From the NCBI RefSeq assembly GCF_001039355.2, contig NW_019775542.1, positions 198,350 to 262,349 on the forward strand: 64,000 nucleotides of DNA, read 5' to 3'. Shown here piece after piece: positions 23,172-38,100 of the stretch; position 1 is the first letter of the stretch, and each line of letters opens with the position of its first letter. The DNA comes from Lingula anatina (lineage: Eukaryota > Brachiopoda > Lingulata > Lingulida > Lingulidae). The position numbers were made by a program, and so were the translations under genes. The notes beneath the pieces are model-generated. The model had not been told where the DNA came from. It worked only from the letters and a program-made list of their open reading frames with translations, and made no database searches.

Positions 23172-26100
23172 TTTTTGGTGAATAATTGACACATGTTGGT
23201 GGTTTGTGATCAGATTGGCTCACAATGATTTACAGTCATAATCACAACATTGTTTAGATAAGATACACTTAGTTACATAGTCACAACTAAGCTGGAAATA
23301 TGTTTATAGAAATAGAAAACATGGTGGTTTTACATGTTAGCCCCTGACACCCTGAGCTTCAGAGATAACTTGACACTAACCTCTTCACAATAGCCTATCT
23401 TCATCGTGTCAAGTTACCTCTGACCACATTCGATTGCCCATGCTGCCCGCCAATCAAATTTAAAGCCCGCACTCAATAACTCATTGAATGATCTAGCCAA
23501 TGAACGCGAACGAGTCAAAGCGCGCTTTGTTCAAATCCGGACCAATCAAAGATAAGGCTGAATATCAGGGACTTGCCGTAACCTGTGGGCAGCACGCAAA
23601 ATACATCATCCCTCAGTAGATAATGATGCAGGGCCTCAAACTGCTCTGGTTTCAATTCCGATATACTCATATTTTGCAAAGAATCAAGAGATAACTTAAC
23701 ACATTATTTTACGTAGTCACTCGTAGGAGACGCCATGCTTTCTTTGTGTACAGTTATGCACTCGGAACTACTTGGATGTCTCCGCACTCGACAATAACTT
23801 TGTTGTTAGTATGGAGCTTGCGGAATCAGCTGAGGATTACCGATTGACGGTCAACCAATCAGCGTTTTCACCAAACTTTGGTGAAAAATTTTGAAACTTG
23901 GATTCGATTGGCTTATATAAACTAGGTCAAACTATTTTCGTCAGAGGTAACTTGACACGATGAAGATAGGCTATAGTGAAGAGGTTAGTGTCAAGTTATC
24001 TCTGAAGCTCAGGGTGGCCCCTGACTACTTCACATCTTTGTCTTGTTATCAAATTATGTCTTCCAAAAACGATAATAGTTGTATGGTGTTAACAAAACTG
24101 ACAGTTTCCAACTGAGCCTGCAGGTTATTTGATGAGTATTTATTTGTGGTGTACTTCTTAATTATTGTTTTAATGTAGGTGGTTACAAAGCCTTGCATTT
24201 TCTCATTTTACACATATATCATAACATTGTTTTAAATAAGAATGTGGAAAATTTCAACATTTTTAAAATACATATAGCTTAACACAAGTCATCATTGGTA
24301 CTTTTTCAGATAAAACTGCTGTCGGTCTCAAGAGAAACCAGACCTGAACCAGAAACCTATATAAAACAAGCCTACCCACGGGACAGAGAATCCAAGAGTA
24401 ATAAACACCATTACTACCATCATCCTGAATCAAACCAGAACATTGCGTCAGCTCTGAGTCCAGGTTATATTAACTATAACAGGCATAGTGACTTTGATAT
24501 TCACAAACCACCTTTCCAATCCTATGGCTCATCTCAACAGAGAAGTCCCAGTAAGTCCAAGAGTGACTCTTATCTTGTCCGAGGGTCTAAACCCTCTGTG
24601 CAGTTCATATCTCCGTCCAAGGATAAGTCCCCTGTCCAGTGGTCATCACCCCTGGACACTCCGGCCCCAAGGAAGGGACCACCTGTGCCCACTTCTTATG
24701 AAAGAATGAAAGAGGAGAGGGAGGAGAGAAGACCTGAAAGACCTCCATACAGAAGTAGGTGGCTGATGCACTGGAGCAGTTTAGTTTGTTACTAGGCAAT
24801 AGTTCTATTCATTTGTTAACCTGGGTTCTTTTTATGTTATTCATATGTTTGTGTTTACTGGAACAATGTGACTGCAAATTGGTAAATTAGTTGCCTTTAA
24901 GCCACAACAAATTTTCTTCAAACAGTAAAGTTTATAGATTTGACACAGCACTTTCAAGACAGATTTATAATATTTTGATATTGCATAATATAGAAACTCA
25001 TGCTCTCCATAAAAGAATAACTAAAGATTCCTTTATTTTAAATAAATTGACCATGAATGTCACTGTATCCCATTGGAAATTGAATGGTTGTTTTCATGAC
25101 ACCTGCTTATGGTCTTATTTTACAAATAAATAGATAATATTATACTTTTGTACTTTTGAGATTATCTACTGAATATCAGTTTTTTTCTTTTCATTTTCAA
25201 ACCAGGTGGTCAGCTGTTGGAGACTATCTTGTCCCATGAAAGTCCTGTATTAAAATCTGAGCACTCCCCAGCTACAAGATCTAGAACAAGGTGAGTAATG
25301 GGCTTCTTAGAAATATATATAGGGAGATTATGCTGTTGTCTTGAATGGCTTGATCAATCCATATTTTTTTGCATTCTCCTGGAAACTTTTATACAAATGG
25401 GGAATGTCATTTAGCTTACCTTTTTTGTGCCCACAAATTAATTGTTTGTCATCTTTACCAAGTATCGAGATGGTCTCATTTTTCAGAAAATGCTCTTCTC
25501 CAGAATTCTTATTGTCACATGCCTGAATTTCTCCCCAGGTAAAGACTTGAATTGCCATTTTGTGTTTTTATATTGTGGTTAGGCTCTCAGTAGGGTTTAA
25601 GGTCAGTATTACTGCACACTGTGACTTGAACGAGTTCTTATATTTGATCATATGTGTAAGTGGCTTTAACAATATGCTTGGTTGAGACATTGCAGGTGCA
25701 CATTTGTTAACTATAGATCTAAGCCTAATCTTTGTTAGCAGATGATTCATTCATTATTGACTGGTCAGGTTGGTCAAAACAAGGTCTCGTTGGACCATTA
25801 ATTTTCCAAAAAACTCTCATGGTATTGTATTAACATGGTGCCTTCAGTGAGTGGCTGGTGAAGGGTTAAGTCCAAGTGGCAGATGCCTAAATATAAGATT
25901 ACTATCCCAGTCTGTGCTGTACACTTTTCAGCTTACTGCCTATTTGGACAACCACTTTCTTAAAATGTACTGGTTCCAAATTAGAATTCGCAGGTTCAAA
26001 TAAAAATTTCAGTAGGACTGGACGTTTTCCCCTTTTGTGTTAATATTGTCAATAACAACACCTTGATTTTGTCAAATGTCTTCTATTTTAAGAATCATCA

Positions 26101-29100
26101 TGTAACAGTTCATAACAGAAAAAAAATTAATCAAATCAAAAACCAAATTCCTATGGGTGATTTTTATTATATCACCAAACACAACTTTACTGGTCGCCAG
26201 TGGCTATCATCGCAGACTGCTCTACAGTCACCATCAGGAACTGAATCCCAATGGGACAAATATGGAAAGGAGGTGATATTTTAGGTTAAAGAAACAACTT
26301 TCACCCTTTACCTGAAACATCTGATACTTATCTAAAAGGTCAGACCATATCAATATAATGAGAACATGCATGTTTATATGTTAAATAATCTTTGGGGAGA
26401 AAATGATGACAAAAATCAGTCACATTGAATAATGCTAAGATTATAACTGCAATGAAGCCAAAGACGACCATATTTTACAGGTGTACTGATGTCAAAACTT
26501 AGTTTAGTTCTTATTTTCCTATATATATTTTTGTTTTTCAATGTTATTCAAGCCTCCAACTTATGGAAACATTGCATAGAAATAATGGAGGTGGTTGTTT
26601 TGTATTCACAAGACTTCCTGAGAGGCTTATGACTCGTACAGGTCAACATTTGATGAATGCACCAAAAGGTCATGCTATACATCATTAATATAATTTGTAA
26701 AATACATAAATATAAGTTATCGAGCAAATAAAATTGGGTAATCCCTGCTTTGCTTATATAATATTTTTTTAGAATAAAATTAGTCACAGCAAATTGTAAA
26801 AGACGGGAATTTTTCTACCCTTCATTGCATTATTTGCGTATATGTATTCGAAAACAATATTACTGAATCTTCAAAATTTCCTTTCATAAAATTTTTGTTT
26901 AGAAAACTTATTTTAAAACATTGTAGATATGAATTTGATTTTTCATGCTCATTTATTTCGTTAAACATAGCTGGTGTTGTGTACCATAACCTTTATATAA
27001 ACAAAGTTCTATTATATATTCTTTGATATGGCATCATGTTTTTATAATATTCCTAGACAAATTATTTCAGATCCAGATACTTTATAAAATCTTTTCTATA
27101 CTATATTTATACCCTGTCATTCTGCCATTATGTCTCTTTGCTTTACTGCCTTTTTTTAATATTTGTAAACACTCCTTCCTGAAAATAGTTGCTCAGTGAT
27201 TGAGCCCATCCCTGTTACCGTTGATGTTGTATTTTTTTCCATACAATAAAGCACTTGAAGAACTTGTTGACAAAGCAGGTATTCAAAAAGAAAAAAAAGG
27301 ACGTTAACATGTTCGTCTCCTACTCAGCTGTAAATGATTTATATGCATATATTTACAAATAATGCAACTGCTGAGAAACCCTGTCTTACAGTTGATATTG
27401 ATTATGATTTCTCTCTGTTCTTAATGTGTATTTAATTGGGCTATTTCAAATGAAAAATTGGCAAGGGGAAAAGATATGCTGAGACCATCACTGTAGCTAG
27501 TTACCTGTAAAGGGCGATTTTTATTATACCTTGGAATAGAGTACATGCAAACCTGCGATTAATGTCATTTTGATTCAGTGAAACTTTAAGGGAAGACAAA
27601 TGCCTTGGCGTGAGGTAAGCCATGTGCAGATGTGAAAAGGGGACAGCATGCAAATTGATCATTTCAAGAAAAAAAATTCTTACGCTTTTAAGAAAGTGTA
27701 TTGACAGAACCAAGGTACTTTGTCAAAAAGGTGATCCCACATATTTGTGTCATTTTGAAAAAAAAAAAGAAAAGAAAAGAATTTCAATGTTTTGAGTATC
27801 ACATAGATGCGAAAATGACAGCCTTGAGTCAGATCAATACTGCCCGAGAAGATTAATCTTTTTTTTTTTCAAATGATGTTGAACTTGCTACAAGATACAT
27901 GTTTTAGACCATTACAAAGACTGTGAGTTGCATTGTTATAAACGGCGAAAAACCAAGAATTGCGCGCCGACTGGAAAACCATCTACCCAATATTTATTCA
28001 AACAACAAAATTATAAGAAAATTGAAAATGCAAACAATAATAAAAAAAGCGGAAAAATTCAGTAAAATTTTATAAACGATCTTCTTAATACCATGAACCG
28101 GGGTCAATTCTAATTTTTTATCGTTTCATTATAAAAGTTCTTAGCCCCAGTGAAGTAAGAGCCGTGGCCGAGTCCATCTGTCACCCGGGCAGTCACATGG
28201 TCATGTCGTGCTCCACGTGCAGGACTCGCCTATGAACACCCGCGCTTAGTGACATGTGGCTGGATGACATACAACCTCAAGAAAAGATACTCTCGGTATA
28301 ATGATGAAAAAAAAACATTGAATCGTTTATTCAGCTCTCAGTTGTAAAAAATTCATGTCATTGTAATGCAAGAGCTGCTGCTTACGGATAATTCAGTTAC
28401 GGTTATGATAATGACGCAAAATGGCGAATTTGATCTTTTTGTGGAGGTCTGACAGGCGAGGGTGTGCGTGCGTTGATAATAATGTAGTTAAGAAAAAACT
28501 AACCTCTTTTATTTAGCTATTGCGCGCCACTTAAAAATTTTGTGCGGTACCATCTATAACGAGCATATCGCATGTTATTGTTTCATCATCACCAGCTCTC
28601 TTGGTGCGACATCTGTCAAAACACAATTGGCGTGTTATACTGCTGTTATCCGAAAAGCGGCAGGTTACATATATGGCTATTAGTAATGACACCGAGGATT
28701 GAAAGTTGGGGCATAATTCGTAGTTTGCGTGACTAGCAGTCACGAAACTCCTCTGATCCCTCGGGGTACAGCCGTCTTGTTTTATGAAGCACATCTCAGA
28801 AAAGGAGACGACAGCGGTTGGTGGCGGGGTCGCTCGGCAGTGCACTCGTTGTCGTTGGCTGTCTGCCCGCACCTTTCCGTGGGGTATGACCATGGGCAAT
28901 TTGTTCTGTATTTTAGCAGATGGCTCGAGGAAGAAACGGTGTTAATGCCTTTCTTTATTCTTTTGGTTATTTAAACTGGAATTTTGACCAATTTTCTGTT
29001 GACTGGTGAGAATTTGCTCACAGTTTGCACTCCGTGTCCCCGTCAAAGAAGTGCGCTCTGTCGTGCTCTGCATGCAAATCTCATATTTTCTTTTGTCACC

Positions 29101-32100
29101 AATTACTCTGTTTTCAAAGCGACGCACTGGCTTGGGGCATTTTAGTGAAACCTTGCCCTTTTTATCGCTGTGTGGTGCGCTTCCCGCCGACATGCGAAAG
29201 GAAGATATATTATAGCTATTCCAAATCGTACTCGTCCAAAAGACTCCGATTTTAAATTTAGTGAAACCGTGCCCGCAGATTGTATGCGGCAATATTTGTC
29301 ATTTGCGATTCAAACTTGCTCGGGCAATGCACCAATTACACTATCACGACCACTAACTGCAGGGCGTACACTCACGATCATGCAACCAGAATTTCCATTT
29401 TCTAAAGTTATTTCAGGACCGTGACCGCAAAATTTGTCCAGCAAAAGAGTTGAGGAAATTTATACACATCCAAAACGTTCCCGACCGCGTGAATTCCCTA
29501 TTATTTTACCACCAGCGTTAGCGCTGGCGGTACACATGGTTTCGGTCCCGTCCGGATCGTTCCGCCGGCTCCGCCGGCTCCGTTGGCTCCGCCGGATGGC
29601 TACCGTTACCGCTTCTCCTCCTAGACGGTAAGGGCCCCCGTACCCATCTCATGGATTTAGGTCACCTATAATCTCAACTCGTTCCACGTAAAATTTGGGC
29701 TTTGTCGGTATTGGGGTCTGGGTGTGGCACTCATTGCAATGCACCCTTGTCTAAAAATGGCAAAATTAAATGCTAATTATCTACCCTACGGAAGGGGTTA
29801 TGGGAAAAATTTCTATAGACGGCTTTCCAAAAGTCATATGTGTAGATTTCAAATATACCCTTGGATTTGACCTTTGACCTTTACTTCAAGGTCAAATGGG
29901 CCAAAATTTTCAAAAAAATGAAATTTTTTACGAAAAAANNNNNNNNNNNNNNNNNNNNNNNNNNNNNNNNNNNNNTTTAGAGTGGAATGATAGCTTTACA
30001 TTAACACAGCACGCATATAAATGATTCACATCCTATGAGCAGCATTCTCTCTGAAATAAATTTAAACATCGTTGCGCACTTATTTAATTTAAAAAAACTA
30101 TAAATATTTAACCTTTAAGCTGATATTAACGTTGACACATTACGTGGAGTTTGAAATTTTTCATTGCTCTGTTGAATGACGAAAGCTATATTGCTTCTAT
30201 CTTAGCCATGAAAACCGGTCTTGTCTGTAACATCACTTGGCGGTCAGCTGTCTCATCATCAGTCTCACAGCACGGTTATTGACCCTTTGACCGCGTGCTA
30301 AATAAGATTTTTTTTAGAAAACTTAAAATTTTATCTTATTATATAACTCTTTGCATAAGATTCAAAATTCCGCAATAAATACATTGTAAACGCCACATAG
30401 ACATAATCTGTACTTACCGTCGGACCACGTAGACCTTCATAGATGACTACCCTCCGTAATAATCTCTTAAGAGGTTATTATAAAAAACACTTTAAAAAGT
30501 CGACTTACTTTAAATGTTATTCATTAACGATTGGAAAGTATGGAAAAATCATCTTTTACTCTGGGATTATCCGTTTTATGTCACTTCTCCCGCCAAAATG
30601 AAGAGTAGTTATCCCTTTTAAATCCACTTTACTTAAGACACTGTTTCTTTTTTTTCGAACATTCAAAACTGTATATCTCGTTAACAAGGCAGTCGTAAAT
30701 GCCGTTTATAGAATTATTTTAGGAATACTATATGTAACATTTGACGCAATGAAAAGAATACGGATGTTTTATTTCATAATTTAAGTTGTAATTTATTGAC
30801 TGTGACTCCCAAGTGTTCTCGACATGTAACTCCCTCCTTATACACGCAAAACACATGCCAACTGAACTCGCAGTCTCAGTTTTTATACACTGTTTCAGAA
30901 GGCACGTATTTTTCAAATTAAAATTTACTCTTAAATTTGCTCCAGAATCATCATGGAGTAAACATGTTTGCGTGCGTTACCTGCTAGGCAGGAAATAACC
31001 AAGGTGAAAGGCATTAATTCGAGCTACAAAGATGAAGGAGGTGACACTCGTTGACGGGAAGTCTGTAAAAGATTGTTTATTCTCTGAGTGAGCAGGCAGA
31101 GTGCGCTTTCGATGGTTCTTTTATACTAGTACAATTTGACTATCCATTCAATCTTATATTATTTTTTCCTTTCTGTAGGGCCCTATTGAAATTATTAATT
31201 GTCATGCATCGTCACAATGAAGGTTCGATTGCTGTCTTTGTAATTTGACTTTTTAAGAAATCGTACTGTTAAGATTCACATTGACATTGAAGGAAATAAC
31301 TGTTTAATCTAACAGAATGTACGGCCGTCTTAATCTGTGCGAGTTTCAACCCGAGTTGATGTCCGACCGAAGAATTAGCTTTGTAGCCTTGCACATTAAA
31401 TATTACCAAACAACCACTCGTAATAATCACGCTTCTGCATATTCCTCATTAGGAAATCGTCAGGTTTCGTACACGTTTTTTGTTAACAGCAGGAATACGG
31501 CTCTGGATCATCTTTGACGTATGCTTTGACCTCACTCATTAAATTCGATAACCGTGGCAGTAAACTGATAATCACGATTTGACTGGCTTATGAAACGGTT
31601 TGACGTAAATGAAACAGGATCCTTACAGAAGTCTTCGCTCATTTCCTGAATGAAGTCTCTTTATAATAATTATTATAATGATAATGAAAAGAATAAGTAT
31701 TTTTCCTGGAATATTACTGCTTTTCTCTCCACTGGTAATCTACTCCTTTATCTTGCAGACGATAATCTGTAACTATGATGATTATATAATTTGCTCAATT
31801 GCAGCGCCATCTCAATTAAACACGATTTGGGGTATTTTGTAAGAAATATAGTCACGTGTGGTAAATAGAATGAAAAGCTTTTCGTTTTTCTTTTGCTCGT
31901 AACAGTGCAGTTGAAATCCCAATAGCCTTCTGACACTGGTAATTATATGCGGACAATGTACTTTCTTAGTATGAACAAACCCTTTCACTTCAAAAAACAT
32001 AAGATAATAAATCAATATCTCCGTTTTCAGTGGCTTGATACTGCTAAGGCAATGAACGAGGTATGAAATATACATTGGATGCTTTGTTAAAGAAGTACGA

Positions 32101-35100
32101 TGTACGACTTTCTGACAACATTAATATATTATGATATAATTTATTCTTTTGAATTAGAAATCGGGGAACGATTTGTGTTGTATTTTTCTGAATAGTGTGT
32201 CACAACAGCCGATTTTGTCCTCTGAGAGGGATGCAGAGAAGAAGAAGAAGAAGAAGAAAAAGGAGAAGAACGTGTTTATTTAAAATAGCAACCAAAAGGT
32301 TGAAATTGTATAAATATGTGAGTGCAAATAAAAATTTCAAACAAAAGGTCTACATGAAGATCAAAATAAGCACAGGCCCCTAAACGCTTGTGAAAGAAAT
32401 TAGAGTAAAAGTTGTACGTAATCTTTCAGTTTTAATTTTTGGCACATTGAAGCTAAATTAAGTGTGATACCTCAAAATGGAAATTCACGAAAACGTTTGT
32501 TTTCTGGGTCAAGCTTTTAAAATTTAATATTTCTGTAGATCTTTGGACAGCTTATCCTGGGAAACACGGGTTTTGCTTTCACGGTCTGATCTCGCAAGGT
32601 GCCACTTAGAATTAGAATTGATTCCAGTTCACTCGACAGCATATTGAGTGTAAACTCTCTATCATTTTGTTAAAAACGACACGTTTTCGTTGAAGAATTT
32701 TTTTTTGAAATAATGATGCTATGCATGGGGATTGAGTAATTATTTTGAGCAATCATTCAGCGTATCCGGACTCTGGAAATATGTCACACATTATTATCTG
32801 CAAGTTCAGGTTATCATTTGGTCAGAGGGGATCGTGATCGGAATCAACTGCTTGAGGATGACACGATCTCATTTCTTTGACCATGAAGGAAAATATGGCT
32901 GATGTTTTGAAAAACTATAATAAATCACCCAACAATACCGATAGAAACCTCCTCAGCCTAACCTTTAAAATCTATCGTGTAGGTGTAACATGGAAGTCAA
33001 TGTCAGGAGGCGGGAAAACAAATCCGAAGGAACAATGCTAAACGCATTATATCCAGTAATGCCACAGAGATTACTAGAATGGTGAAACCGGATCATACTG
33101 TGCGTGTTTCGGGGGTTTACGTTTTATCTTGAGTGGAAGGCAAAAAATAGTGAAGGTGTAGGAGTCTACATGTCAGTGTCTGCGGGGTGATATCCGCCCG
33201 CCACTATTGGAACACGTTCCTTTCAAACAACGTGTTCATTTAAATAAAAAAACCCTTAGGTATGCAGCGCACGAAAAGCAAAATGTCTTCCGTGTGGTGA
33301 AGGAAAATGCTATTTAAATATTTTACTTGTAAAGAAGTGCATAAAATTTCGTTAGTTGCTTAGGATAATGAACCACGTAAAATATATATATAGTTTGAAA
33401 ATACATGAATTATTAGGGCCTACCTCTTGAGATAAACCACAATAAATAAACGAACTGAAGGAAAATTTCAGCATTAAGAGACAAGATATGGAACCTGGTG
33501 TTGTGAAACGATGGCGGACTGGCAAACGCGCGGTTTTACCCGTCTTCACCCTCGCCTTAAACAGCACGGTCGCGGCGCGCGGTCGGATTCCAACTAGTCT
33601 GCCGGGTGGTGTGCTCTGACGTCAAGGCAATGCATACGCTTGGTCTCCATGACAATGGTCGTATCTCAATGCCGAGCACGAAGTCTATACGTTGCAGCAA
33701 TGATTTATATGGATCGATTTTCAGTAAATGGAAGCCAGGAGGCTGTGGACGTGCCTACGTGATGTTTTTAGCCAAGGTGATTAAGCCGCCGTGCATTAAT
33801 CTGATTTTATCGCTGACTGGCTGATATTTTGAAGCAGGCATTGCGTGCTCGTTACATTCATTCTCTCATTCCCCTCGAGATGGGGGAGAAAAAACGGGTT
33901 GGTGTGCTGCTGCACACGCGACGTGCACCGGGGAACCGCGCACGCAATGATTCAAAGCGTTGATTAATTTTTTATATATTGACTCCGTAATAGCTTTTAT
34001 TTAATTATTTGAATTTATTTTACAATATATACTTGAATGTTGCAAATTTCAGCACCCTCACCAACCCCTCTCCCTCCCCCGCCCCAGAACACCGAAAATG
34101 ATATTAACTCAGACACGTTGGCCTAATTAACGCACTGAAAAAAACCACCATTGCGGTGGTAGGTTTTTCGCGAAACCCCTAACAGCTTATCATGTTGTGC
34201 TGATAACTCTTGCGAACCGCGCATTCTTTGAGTAGCAATGATTTCGTTAAAAATACAAGTCAATCCAGGGCTGCTCAGTCGACGATATGCACTTAATGGC
34301 TTGCGTAGCTATGACGTGTCAGCACTCTGCCGCTTGAAGGAGGTTTACATTTTACCATATCCGGGATGTTGGTCGATATTATTATGAGCGTTAACTGACC
34401 TTTGAGGCAGACGCGAATTTATAAGTCACCGAAAGAAGCTATTCTCTGCTCGGACCGACTTTGATTTATTTCGTATCATCCAATAGGTTCGTACACGCGT
34501 GTGATCAACTGCCCCTTGGACTGGTAATGCACGTGAGTTTGTGTACATAAACTACGCATGCGCACAGGAGAGATTAACCTGAACTGAGTTAAATTTTAGT
34601 TACAGACTGCAGAGGCTCGCGTCAAAATGGAATAGAATCTCTAATATGTGTTGAGATACGTACACGTCTCCTTAGTTTGTCTACATATTCACGGCCCTAC
34701 AGTTCACCAGCAATGTCTATGCCACACCGCACTCAGCGCCAGCACTGTTATCTGTGTGATTTACCACGGACACCTTGGGCAATGCTTCACGATTTTTCCG
34801 AGCCCGTTTGTCGCGGCTGTGTGAACTACGAGGGACCAGACAGGATAGAAATGGTGATAGAGGCAGCCCGACAGATGAAAAGAGCTCACGGGTTTGAAAG
34901 TCAACGCAAGCAGCTTCACCCTCCTTCGCAAGCGAACATGGCAGCGAGCCGCGGCGGTCCTCCTGAAATCCCTCACGGCGAATTGCGGCCAGGTATCCCT
35001 GCGGGCATACCAGGTATGGAGCGTTTTGAGGCCCGGTCGCGAGCTATGCTACCTGTTGAATACGTGCCGGCGGGACAGAGAGGGCCTCACGCATTACCAT

Positions 35101-38100
35101 TACCGCACCAGAGGAACAGACCCGAGGAACGCGTGAGTCCAATAACCAGTGGAAGAGGGGGCGGCGGTCACCCACCGGGCCCGGGGCATCATGCTCTACC
35201 TCCGCCACAGAGCAGAATGGCACCCAGCTCAACTACTCTGGGACTGATGGAAAACATTCAAGGTAAACGCGAGGGAGACGAGAGAGAATCTCCAGGGCAT
35301 GTGTCAAGTGGGGATGAGGTATCACGCAGACCTCCCACTGTTGAGGAGCTTAATGCACGGCCACCCATTGTGAGAGAAACCCTGTCTGTTCTGTGTAGTT
35401 GCACTCCTTTTGAAGTGAGGTTTAAAAAGGACACTTCTCTGCGTGCACGCGTCATTTCTTTCGACGCAGGACACAAGCCAGGTATTGATTACGAATTGAA
35501 AATATTTGTGGAATATCCCACTGGCTCTGGCAATGTATACAACAGTGCTTCTGGAGTGGCCAGGCAAATGTATCAGGATTGCATGAAAGATATGGGAAAA
35601 GGTCTCTCTTCAGGATTTAAGTATTTGGAATATGAAATGAAACATGGCACAGGAGATTGGCACTTACTTGGAGACATGCTGCCAGAGCCAGTGCGATTTT
35701 TTAAAGAACCAGTAAAGCGGGACATATTACCTGTGCCGTACCTGGATCCTAGTTGCCCAACATTACCCAGTCCAAATGGCACCACTTTGCCACGTGGGAT
35801 AATGAAAGGATTTCCCAGGAATTTTTTTGATGGACAGATCAGGAAAAGGAAGGCATCGCCTGAGCCAGATTCACAGGAGGGACCAAGTAAAGTCAGTGAG
35901 GAACAACATAAACGTCACCAGTGGATGCAGAGCCAAGCAGAGGCTCTCAAATTAACAATCGCTTCAGCAGGATACACAGCCAGCAATTCCTGCCCCTCAA
36001 GCCTGTCGTCCACCTCTCCAGGCAGCAACCAAGGCAGCACTCCACCCGATGTGACACCCATCAGTCAGAGTGGGCCGTCTCCAATGGCTGCCCTAATGTC
36101 AGTCACCGACAACATTCGTAATCCGTCACCTAGAATGTCCAGTAGCCCAAATAACATGATTCTTTCACATCATTCTGCGCGGGATCAGCAGCTCTTGCTG
36201 CGGGGGCGTCACATGTTGCAGGGAGGGGACAAGGCAGTCACTTCAAACTTGCCCGAGTCAACGGTATCAAATGGAGAGGCATTGAAATGTACTTTGTGTC
36301 AGGAGCGCCTAGAAGACACTCATTTTGTTCAGTGTCCGTCAGTCGGGGACCATAAGTTTTGTTTTCCTTGTTCTCGGGAGAGCATCAAGAGACAGGGTCC
36401 AGGCAGTGAGGTGTACTGCCCTAGTGGGAAGAAATGCCCCCTGGTTGGGTCCAATGTGCCCTGGGCTTTTATGCAGGGGGAGATTGCAACAATACTTGGG
36501 GAGGAGTATAAAGAATTTAAGATCAAAAAAGAGAAAGATGCCTAAAAGAATAGATACAGAATTAGATGCTTTTAAAGATAATATTGAATTAAGAGAGAAG
36601 TTCAGATATTTTCAGATTTTTTGAGATCAAAAAAGAGAGAGATGCCTAAAAGAATAGATAAAGAATTAGACACTTTTAAAGATAACATTAAATTAAGAGA
36701 GTAGTTAAAATATTTTCATATTTTTTGTGGCATATTTTTGGGAAAAATAAGGTCATATTAGTGGCTATTTTAAATTGGTTAAACTTGTTCATGTAATATT
36801 TTGTCACTTCATACATGATAAGACATTTGAAACTTGAAATATTTTAGATAAGTATTGTGCCTGTAAACTTACTTTATGTTGTAATGTGCACTTTACGGAA
36901 CCATGAAAAGGTTTTTGTAAAATATTACTCTATGAAAGAGCATTTTAATTGAAAAATAATGTCTCAAATAATGCCATTAGAGGTATAATTTGCCTTCTAT
37001 GGTAGGGTTATGAATTTTTTTTTCATTTGCATATAGACCAGTATTTACTTGAATACAGAATTAAGTTTATTTATTAATTCCTTGCATTAGACACGGGTAT
37101 TTGATATCTGTGGATGAGCCTGCACTTAAATTGCACGTTCCTGTAATGGTATAATGTAGTGCTTGGAGATTTGAAAATGAGGGCACCATAGTAGAGTTTA
37201 CTTTAAGGCATGAATAATAGTTGTGGGTAGCTAAGCTGGGTCACAAACATGCCCATGTATGAAACCATGTAAATCTTTGTATGGAGTGCATGACGTTTGC
37301 ACAGTACCTGCGGAATGTACTACTTCATAAGTCCAGGGACGAGGGGCTGATTAGATGGCCCTGGTACAGCAGTATGGAGGTCCACACTGTCAGGGTCAGG
37401 TGAACTCCTGACTGATAACATCATTCTGGATGTGTGCGTGTGACTGGTAGATATCTATGCTTAATTCCCCTGCATTATTCCCACATGACTCACAGCGGCT
37501 ATCTGATTGATGGGTACTGCTGTGTATAATTCTGGTAGCATGATATATTTCAGGAACATAAGATACGATGAGCTGGAAGTGCATTTGTAGTAGACTTGCG
37601 TTAGGGTTAGGATATAGGAGATATTGTCAGAAATACTAAAATTTTAACCACTATTTCATGTCCAGACCAAACTCTAGGCTTGCCAAAAGAGAGTTGGGAA
37701 ATGATTTCACTAAATATCTAACAATGTAACTAAAACATGAGACATTTGAGAAAAGACAAATGGATTGATTTCAAAATGGCTCCTCCAGAACGATGTATAT
37801 TTGATGAAATGCAAACTATTACTTAACACATGCAAACTAGCATGTGCAATTTCTTTAGTTCCTAATGATATTGGCCAAAGAAAATGAAAAGAAGTATTAG
37901 ATTTCTTCATTTTTCATCTCGCTATCAAATTGATTCAGAACTAAATTATTTATTTATTTTGCTTAAGTGGCTAGGATACAAAATGGTCAGACAGGGATTT
38001 GGGTGGGCTCTGTTTGTGGTCAGTGGTCAACATGACGTGGACAGTGACTGAAAATGTGGACAGAACTAGACCAGGACAATGTACTATATAGATATATATT

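Noticed and set aside
23099-23175. Regular repeats considered as an array with spacers
   Set aside because: They are a plain ATTT microsatellite with no spacers; nothing CRISPR-like exists in this eukaryotic window.
28531-29631. Cluster of overlapping ORFs in the GC-richer part of the large intron
   Set aside because: Frames overlap on both strands, none shows a known domain and no exon pattern joins them. Lower AT content makes chance ORFs more common.
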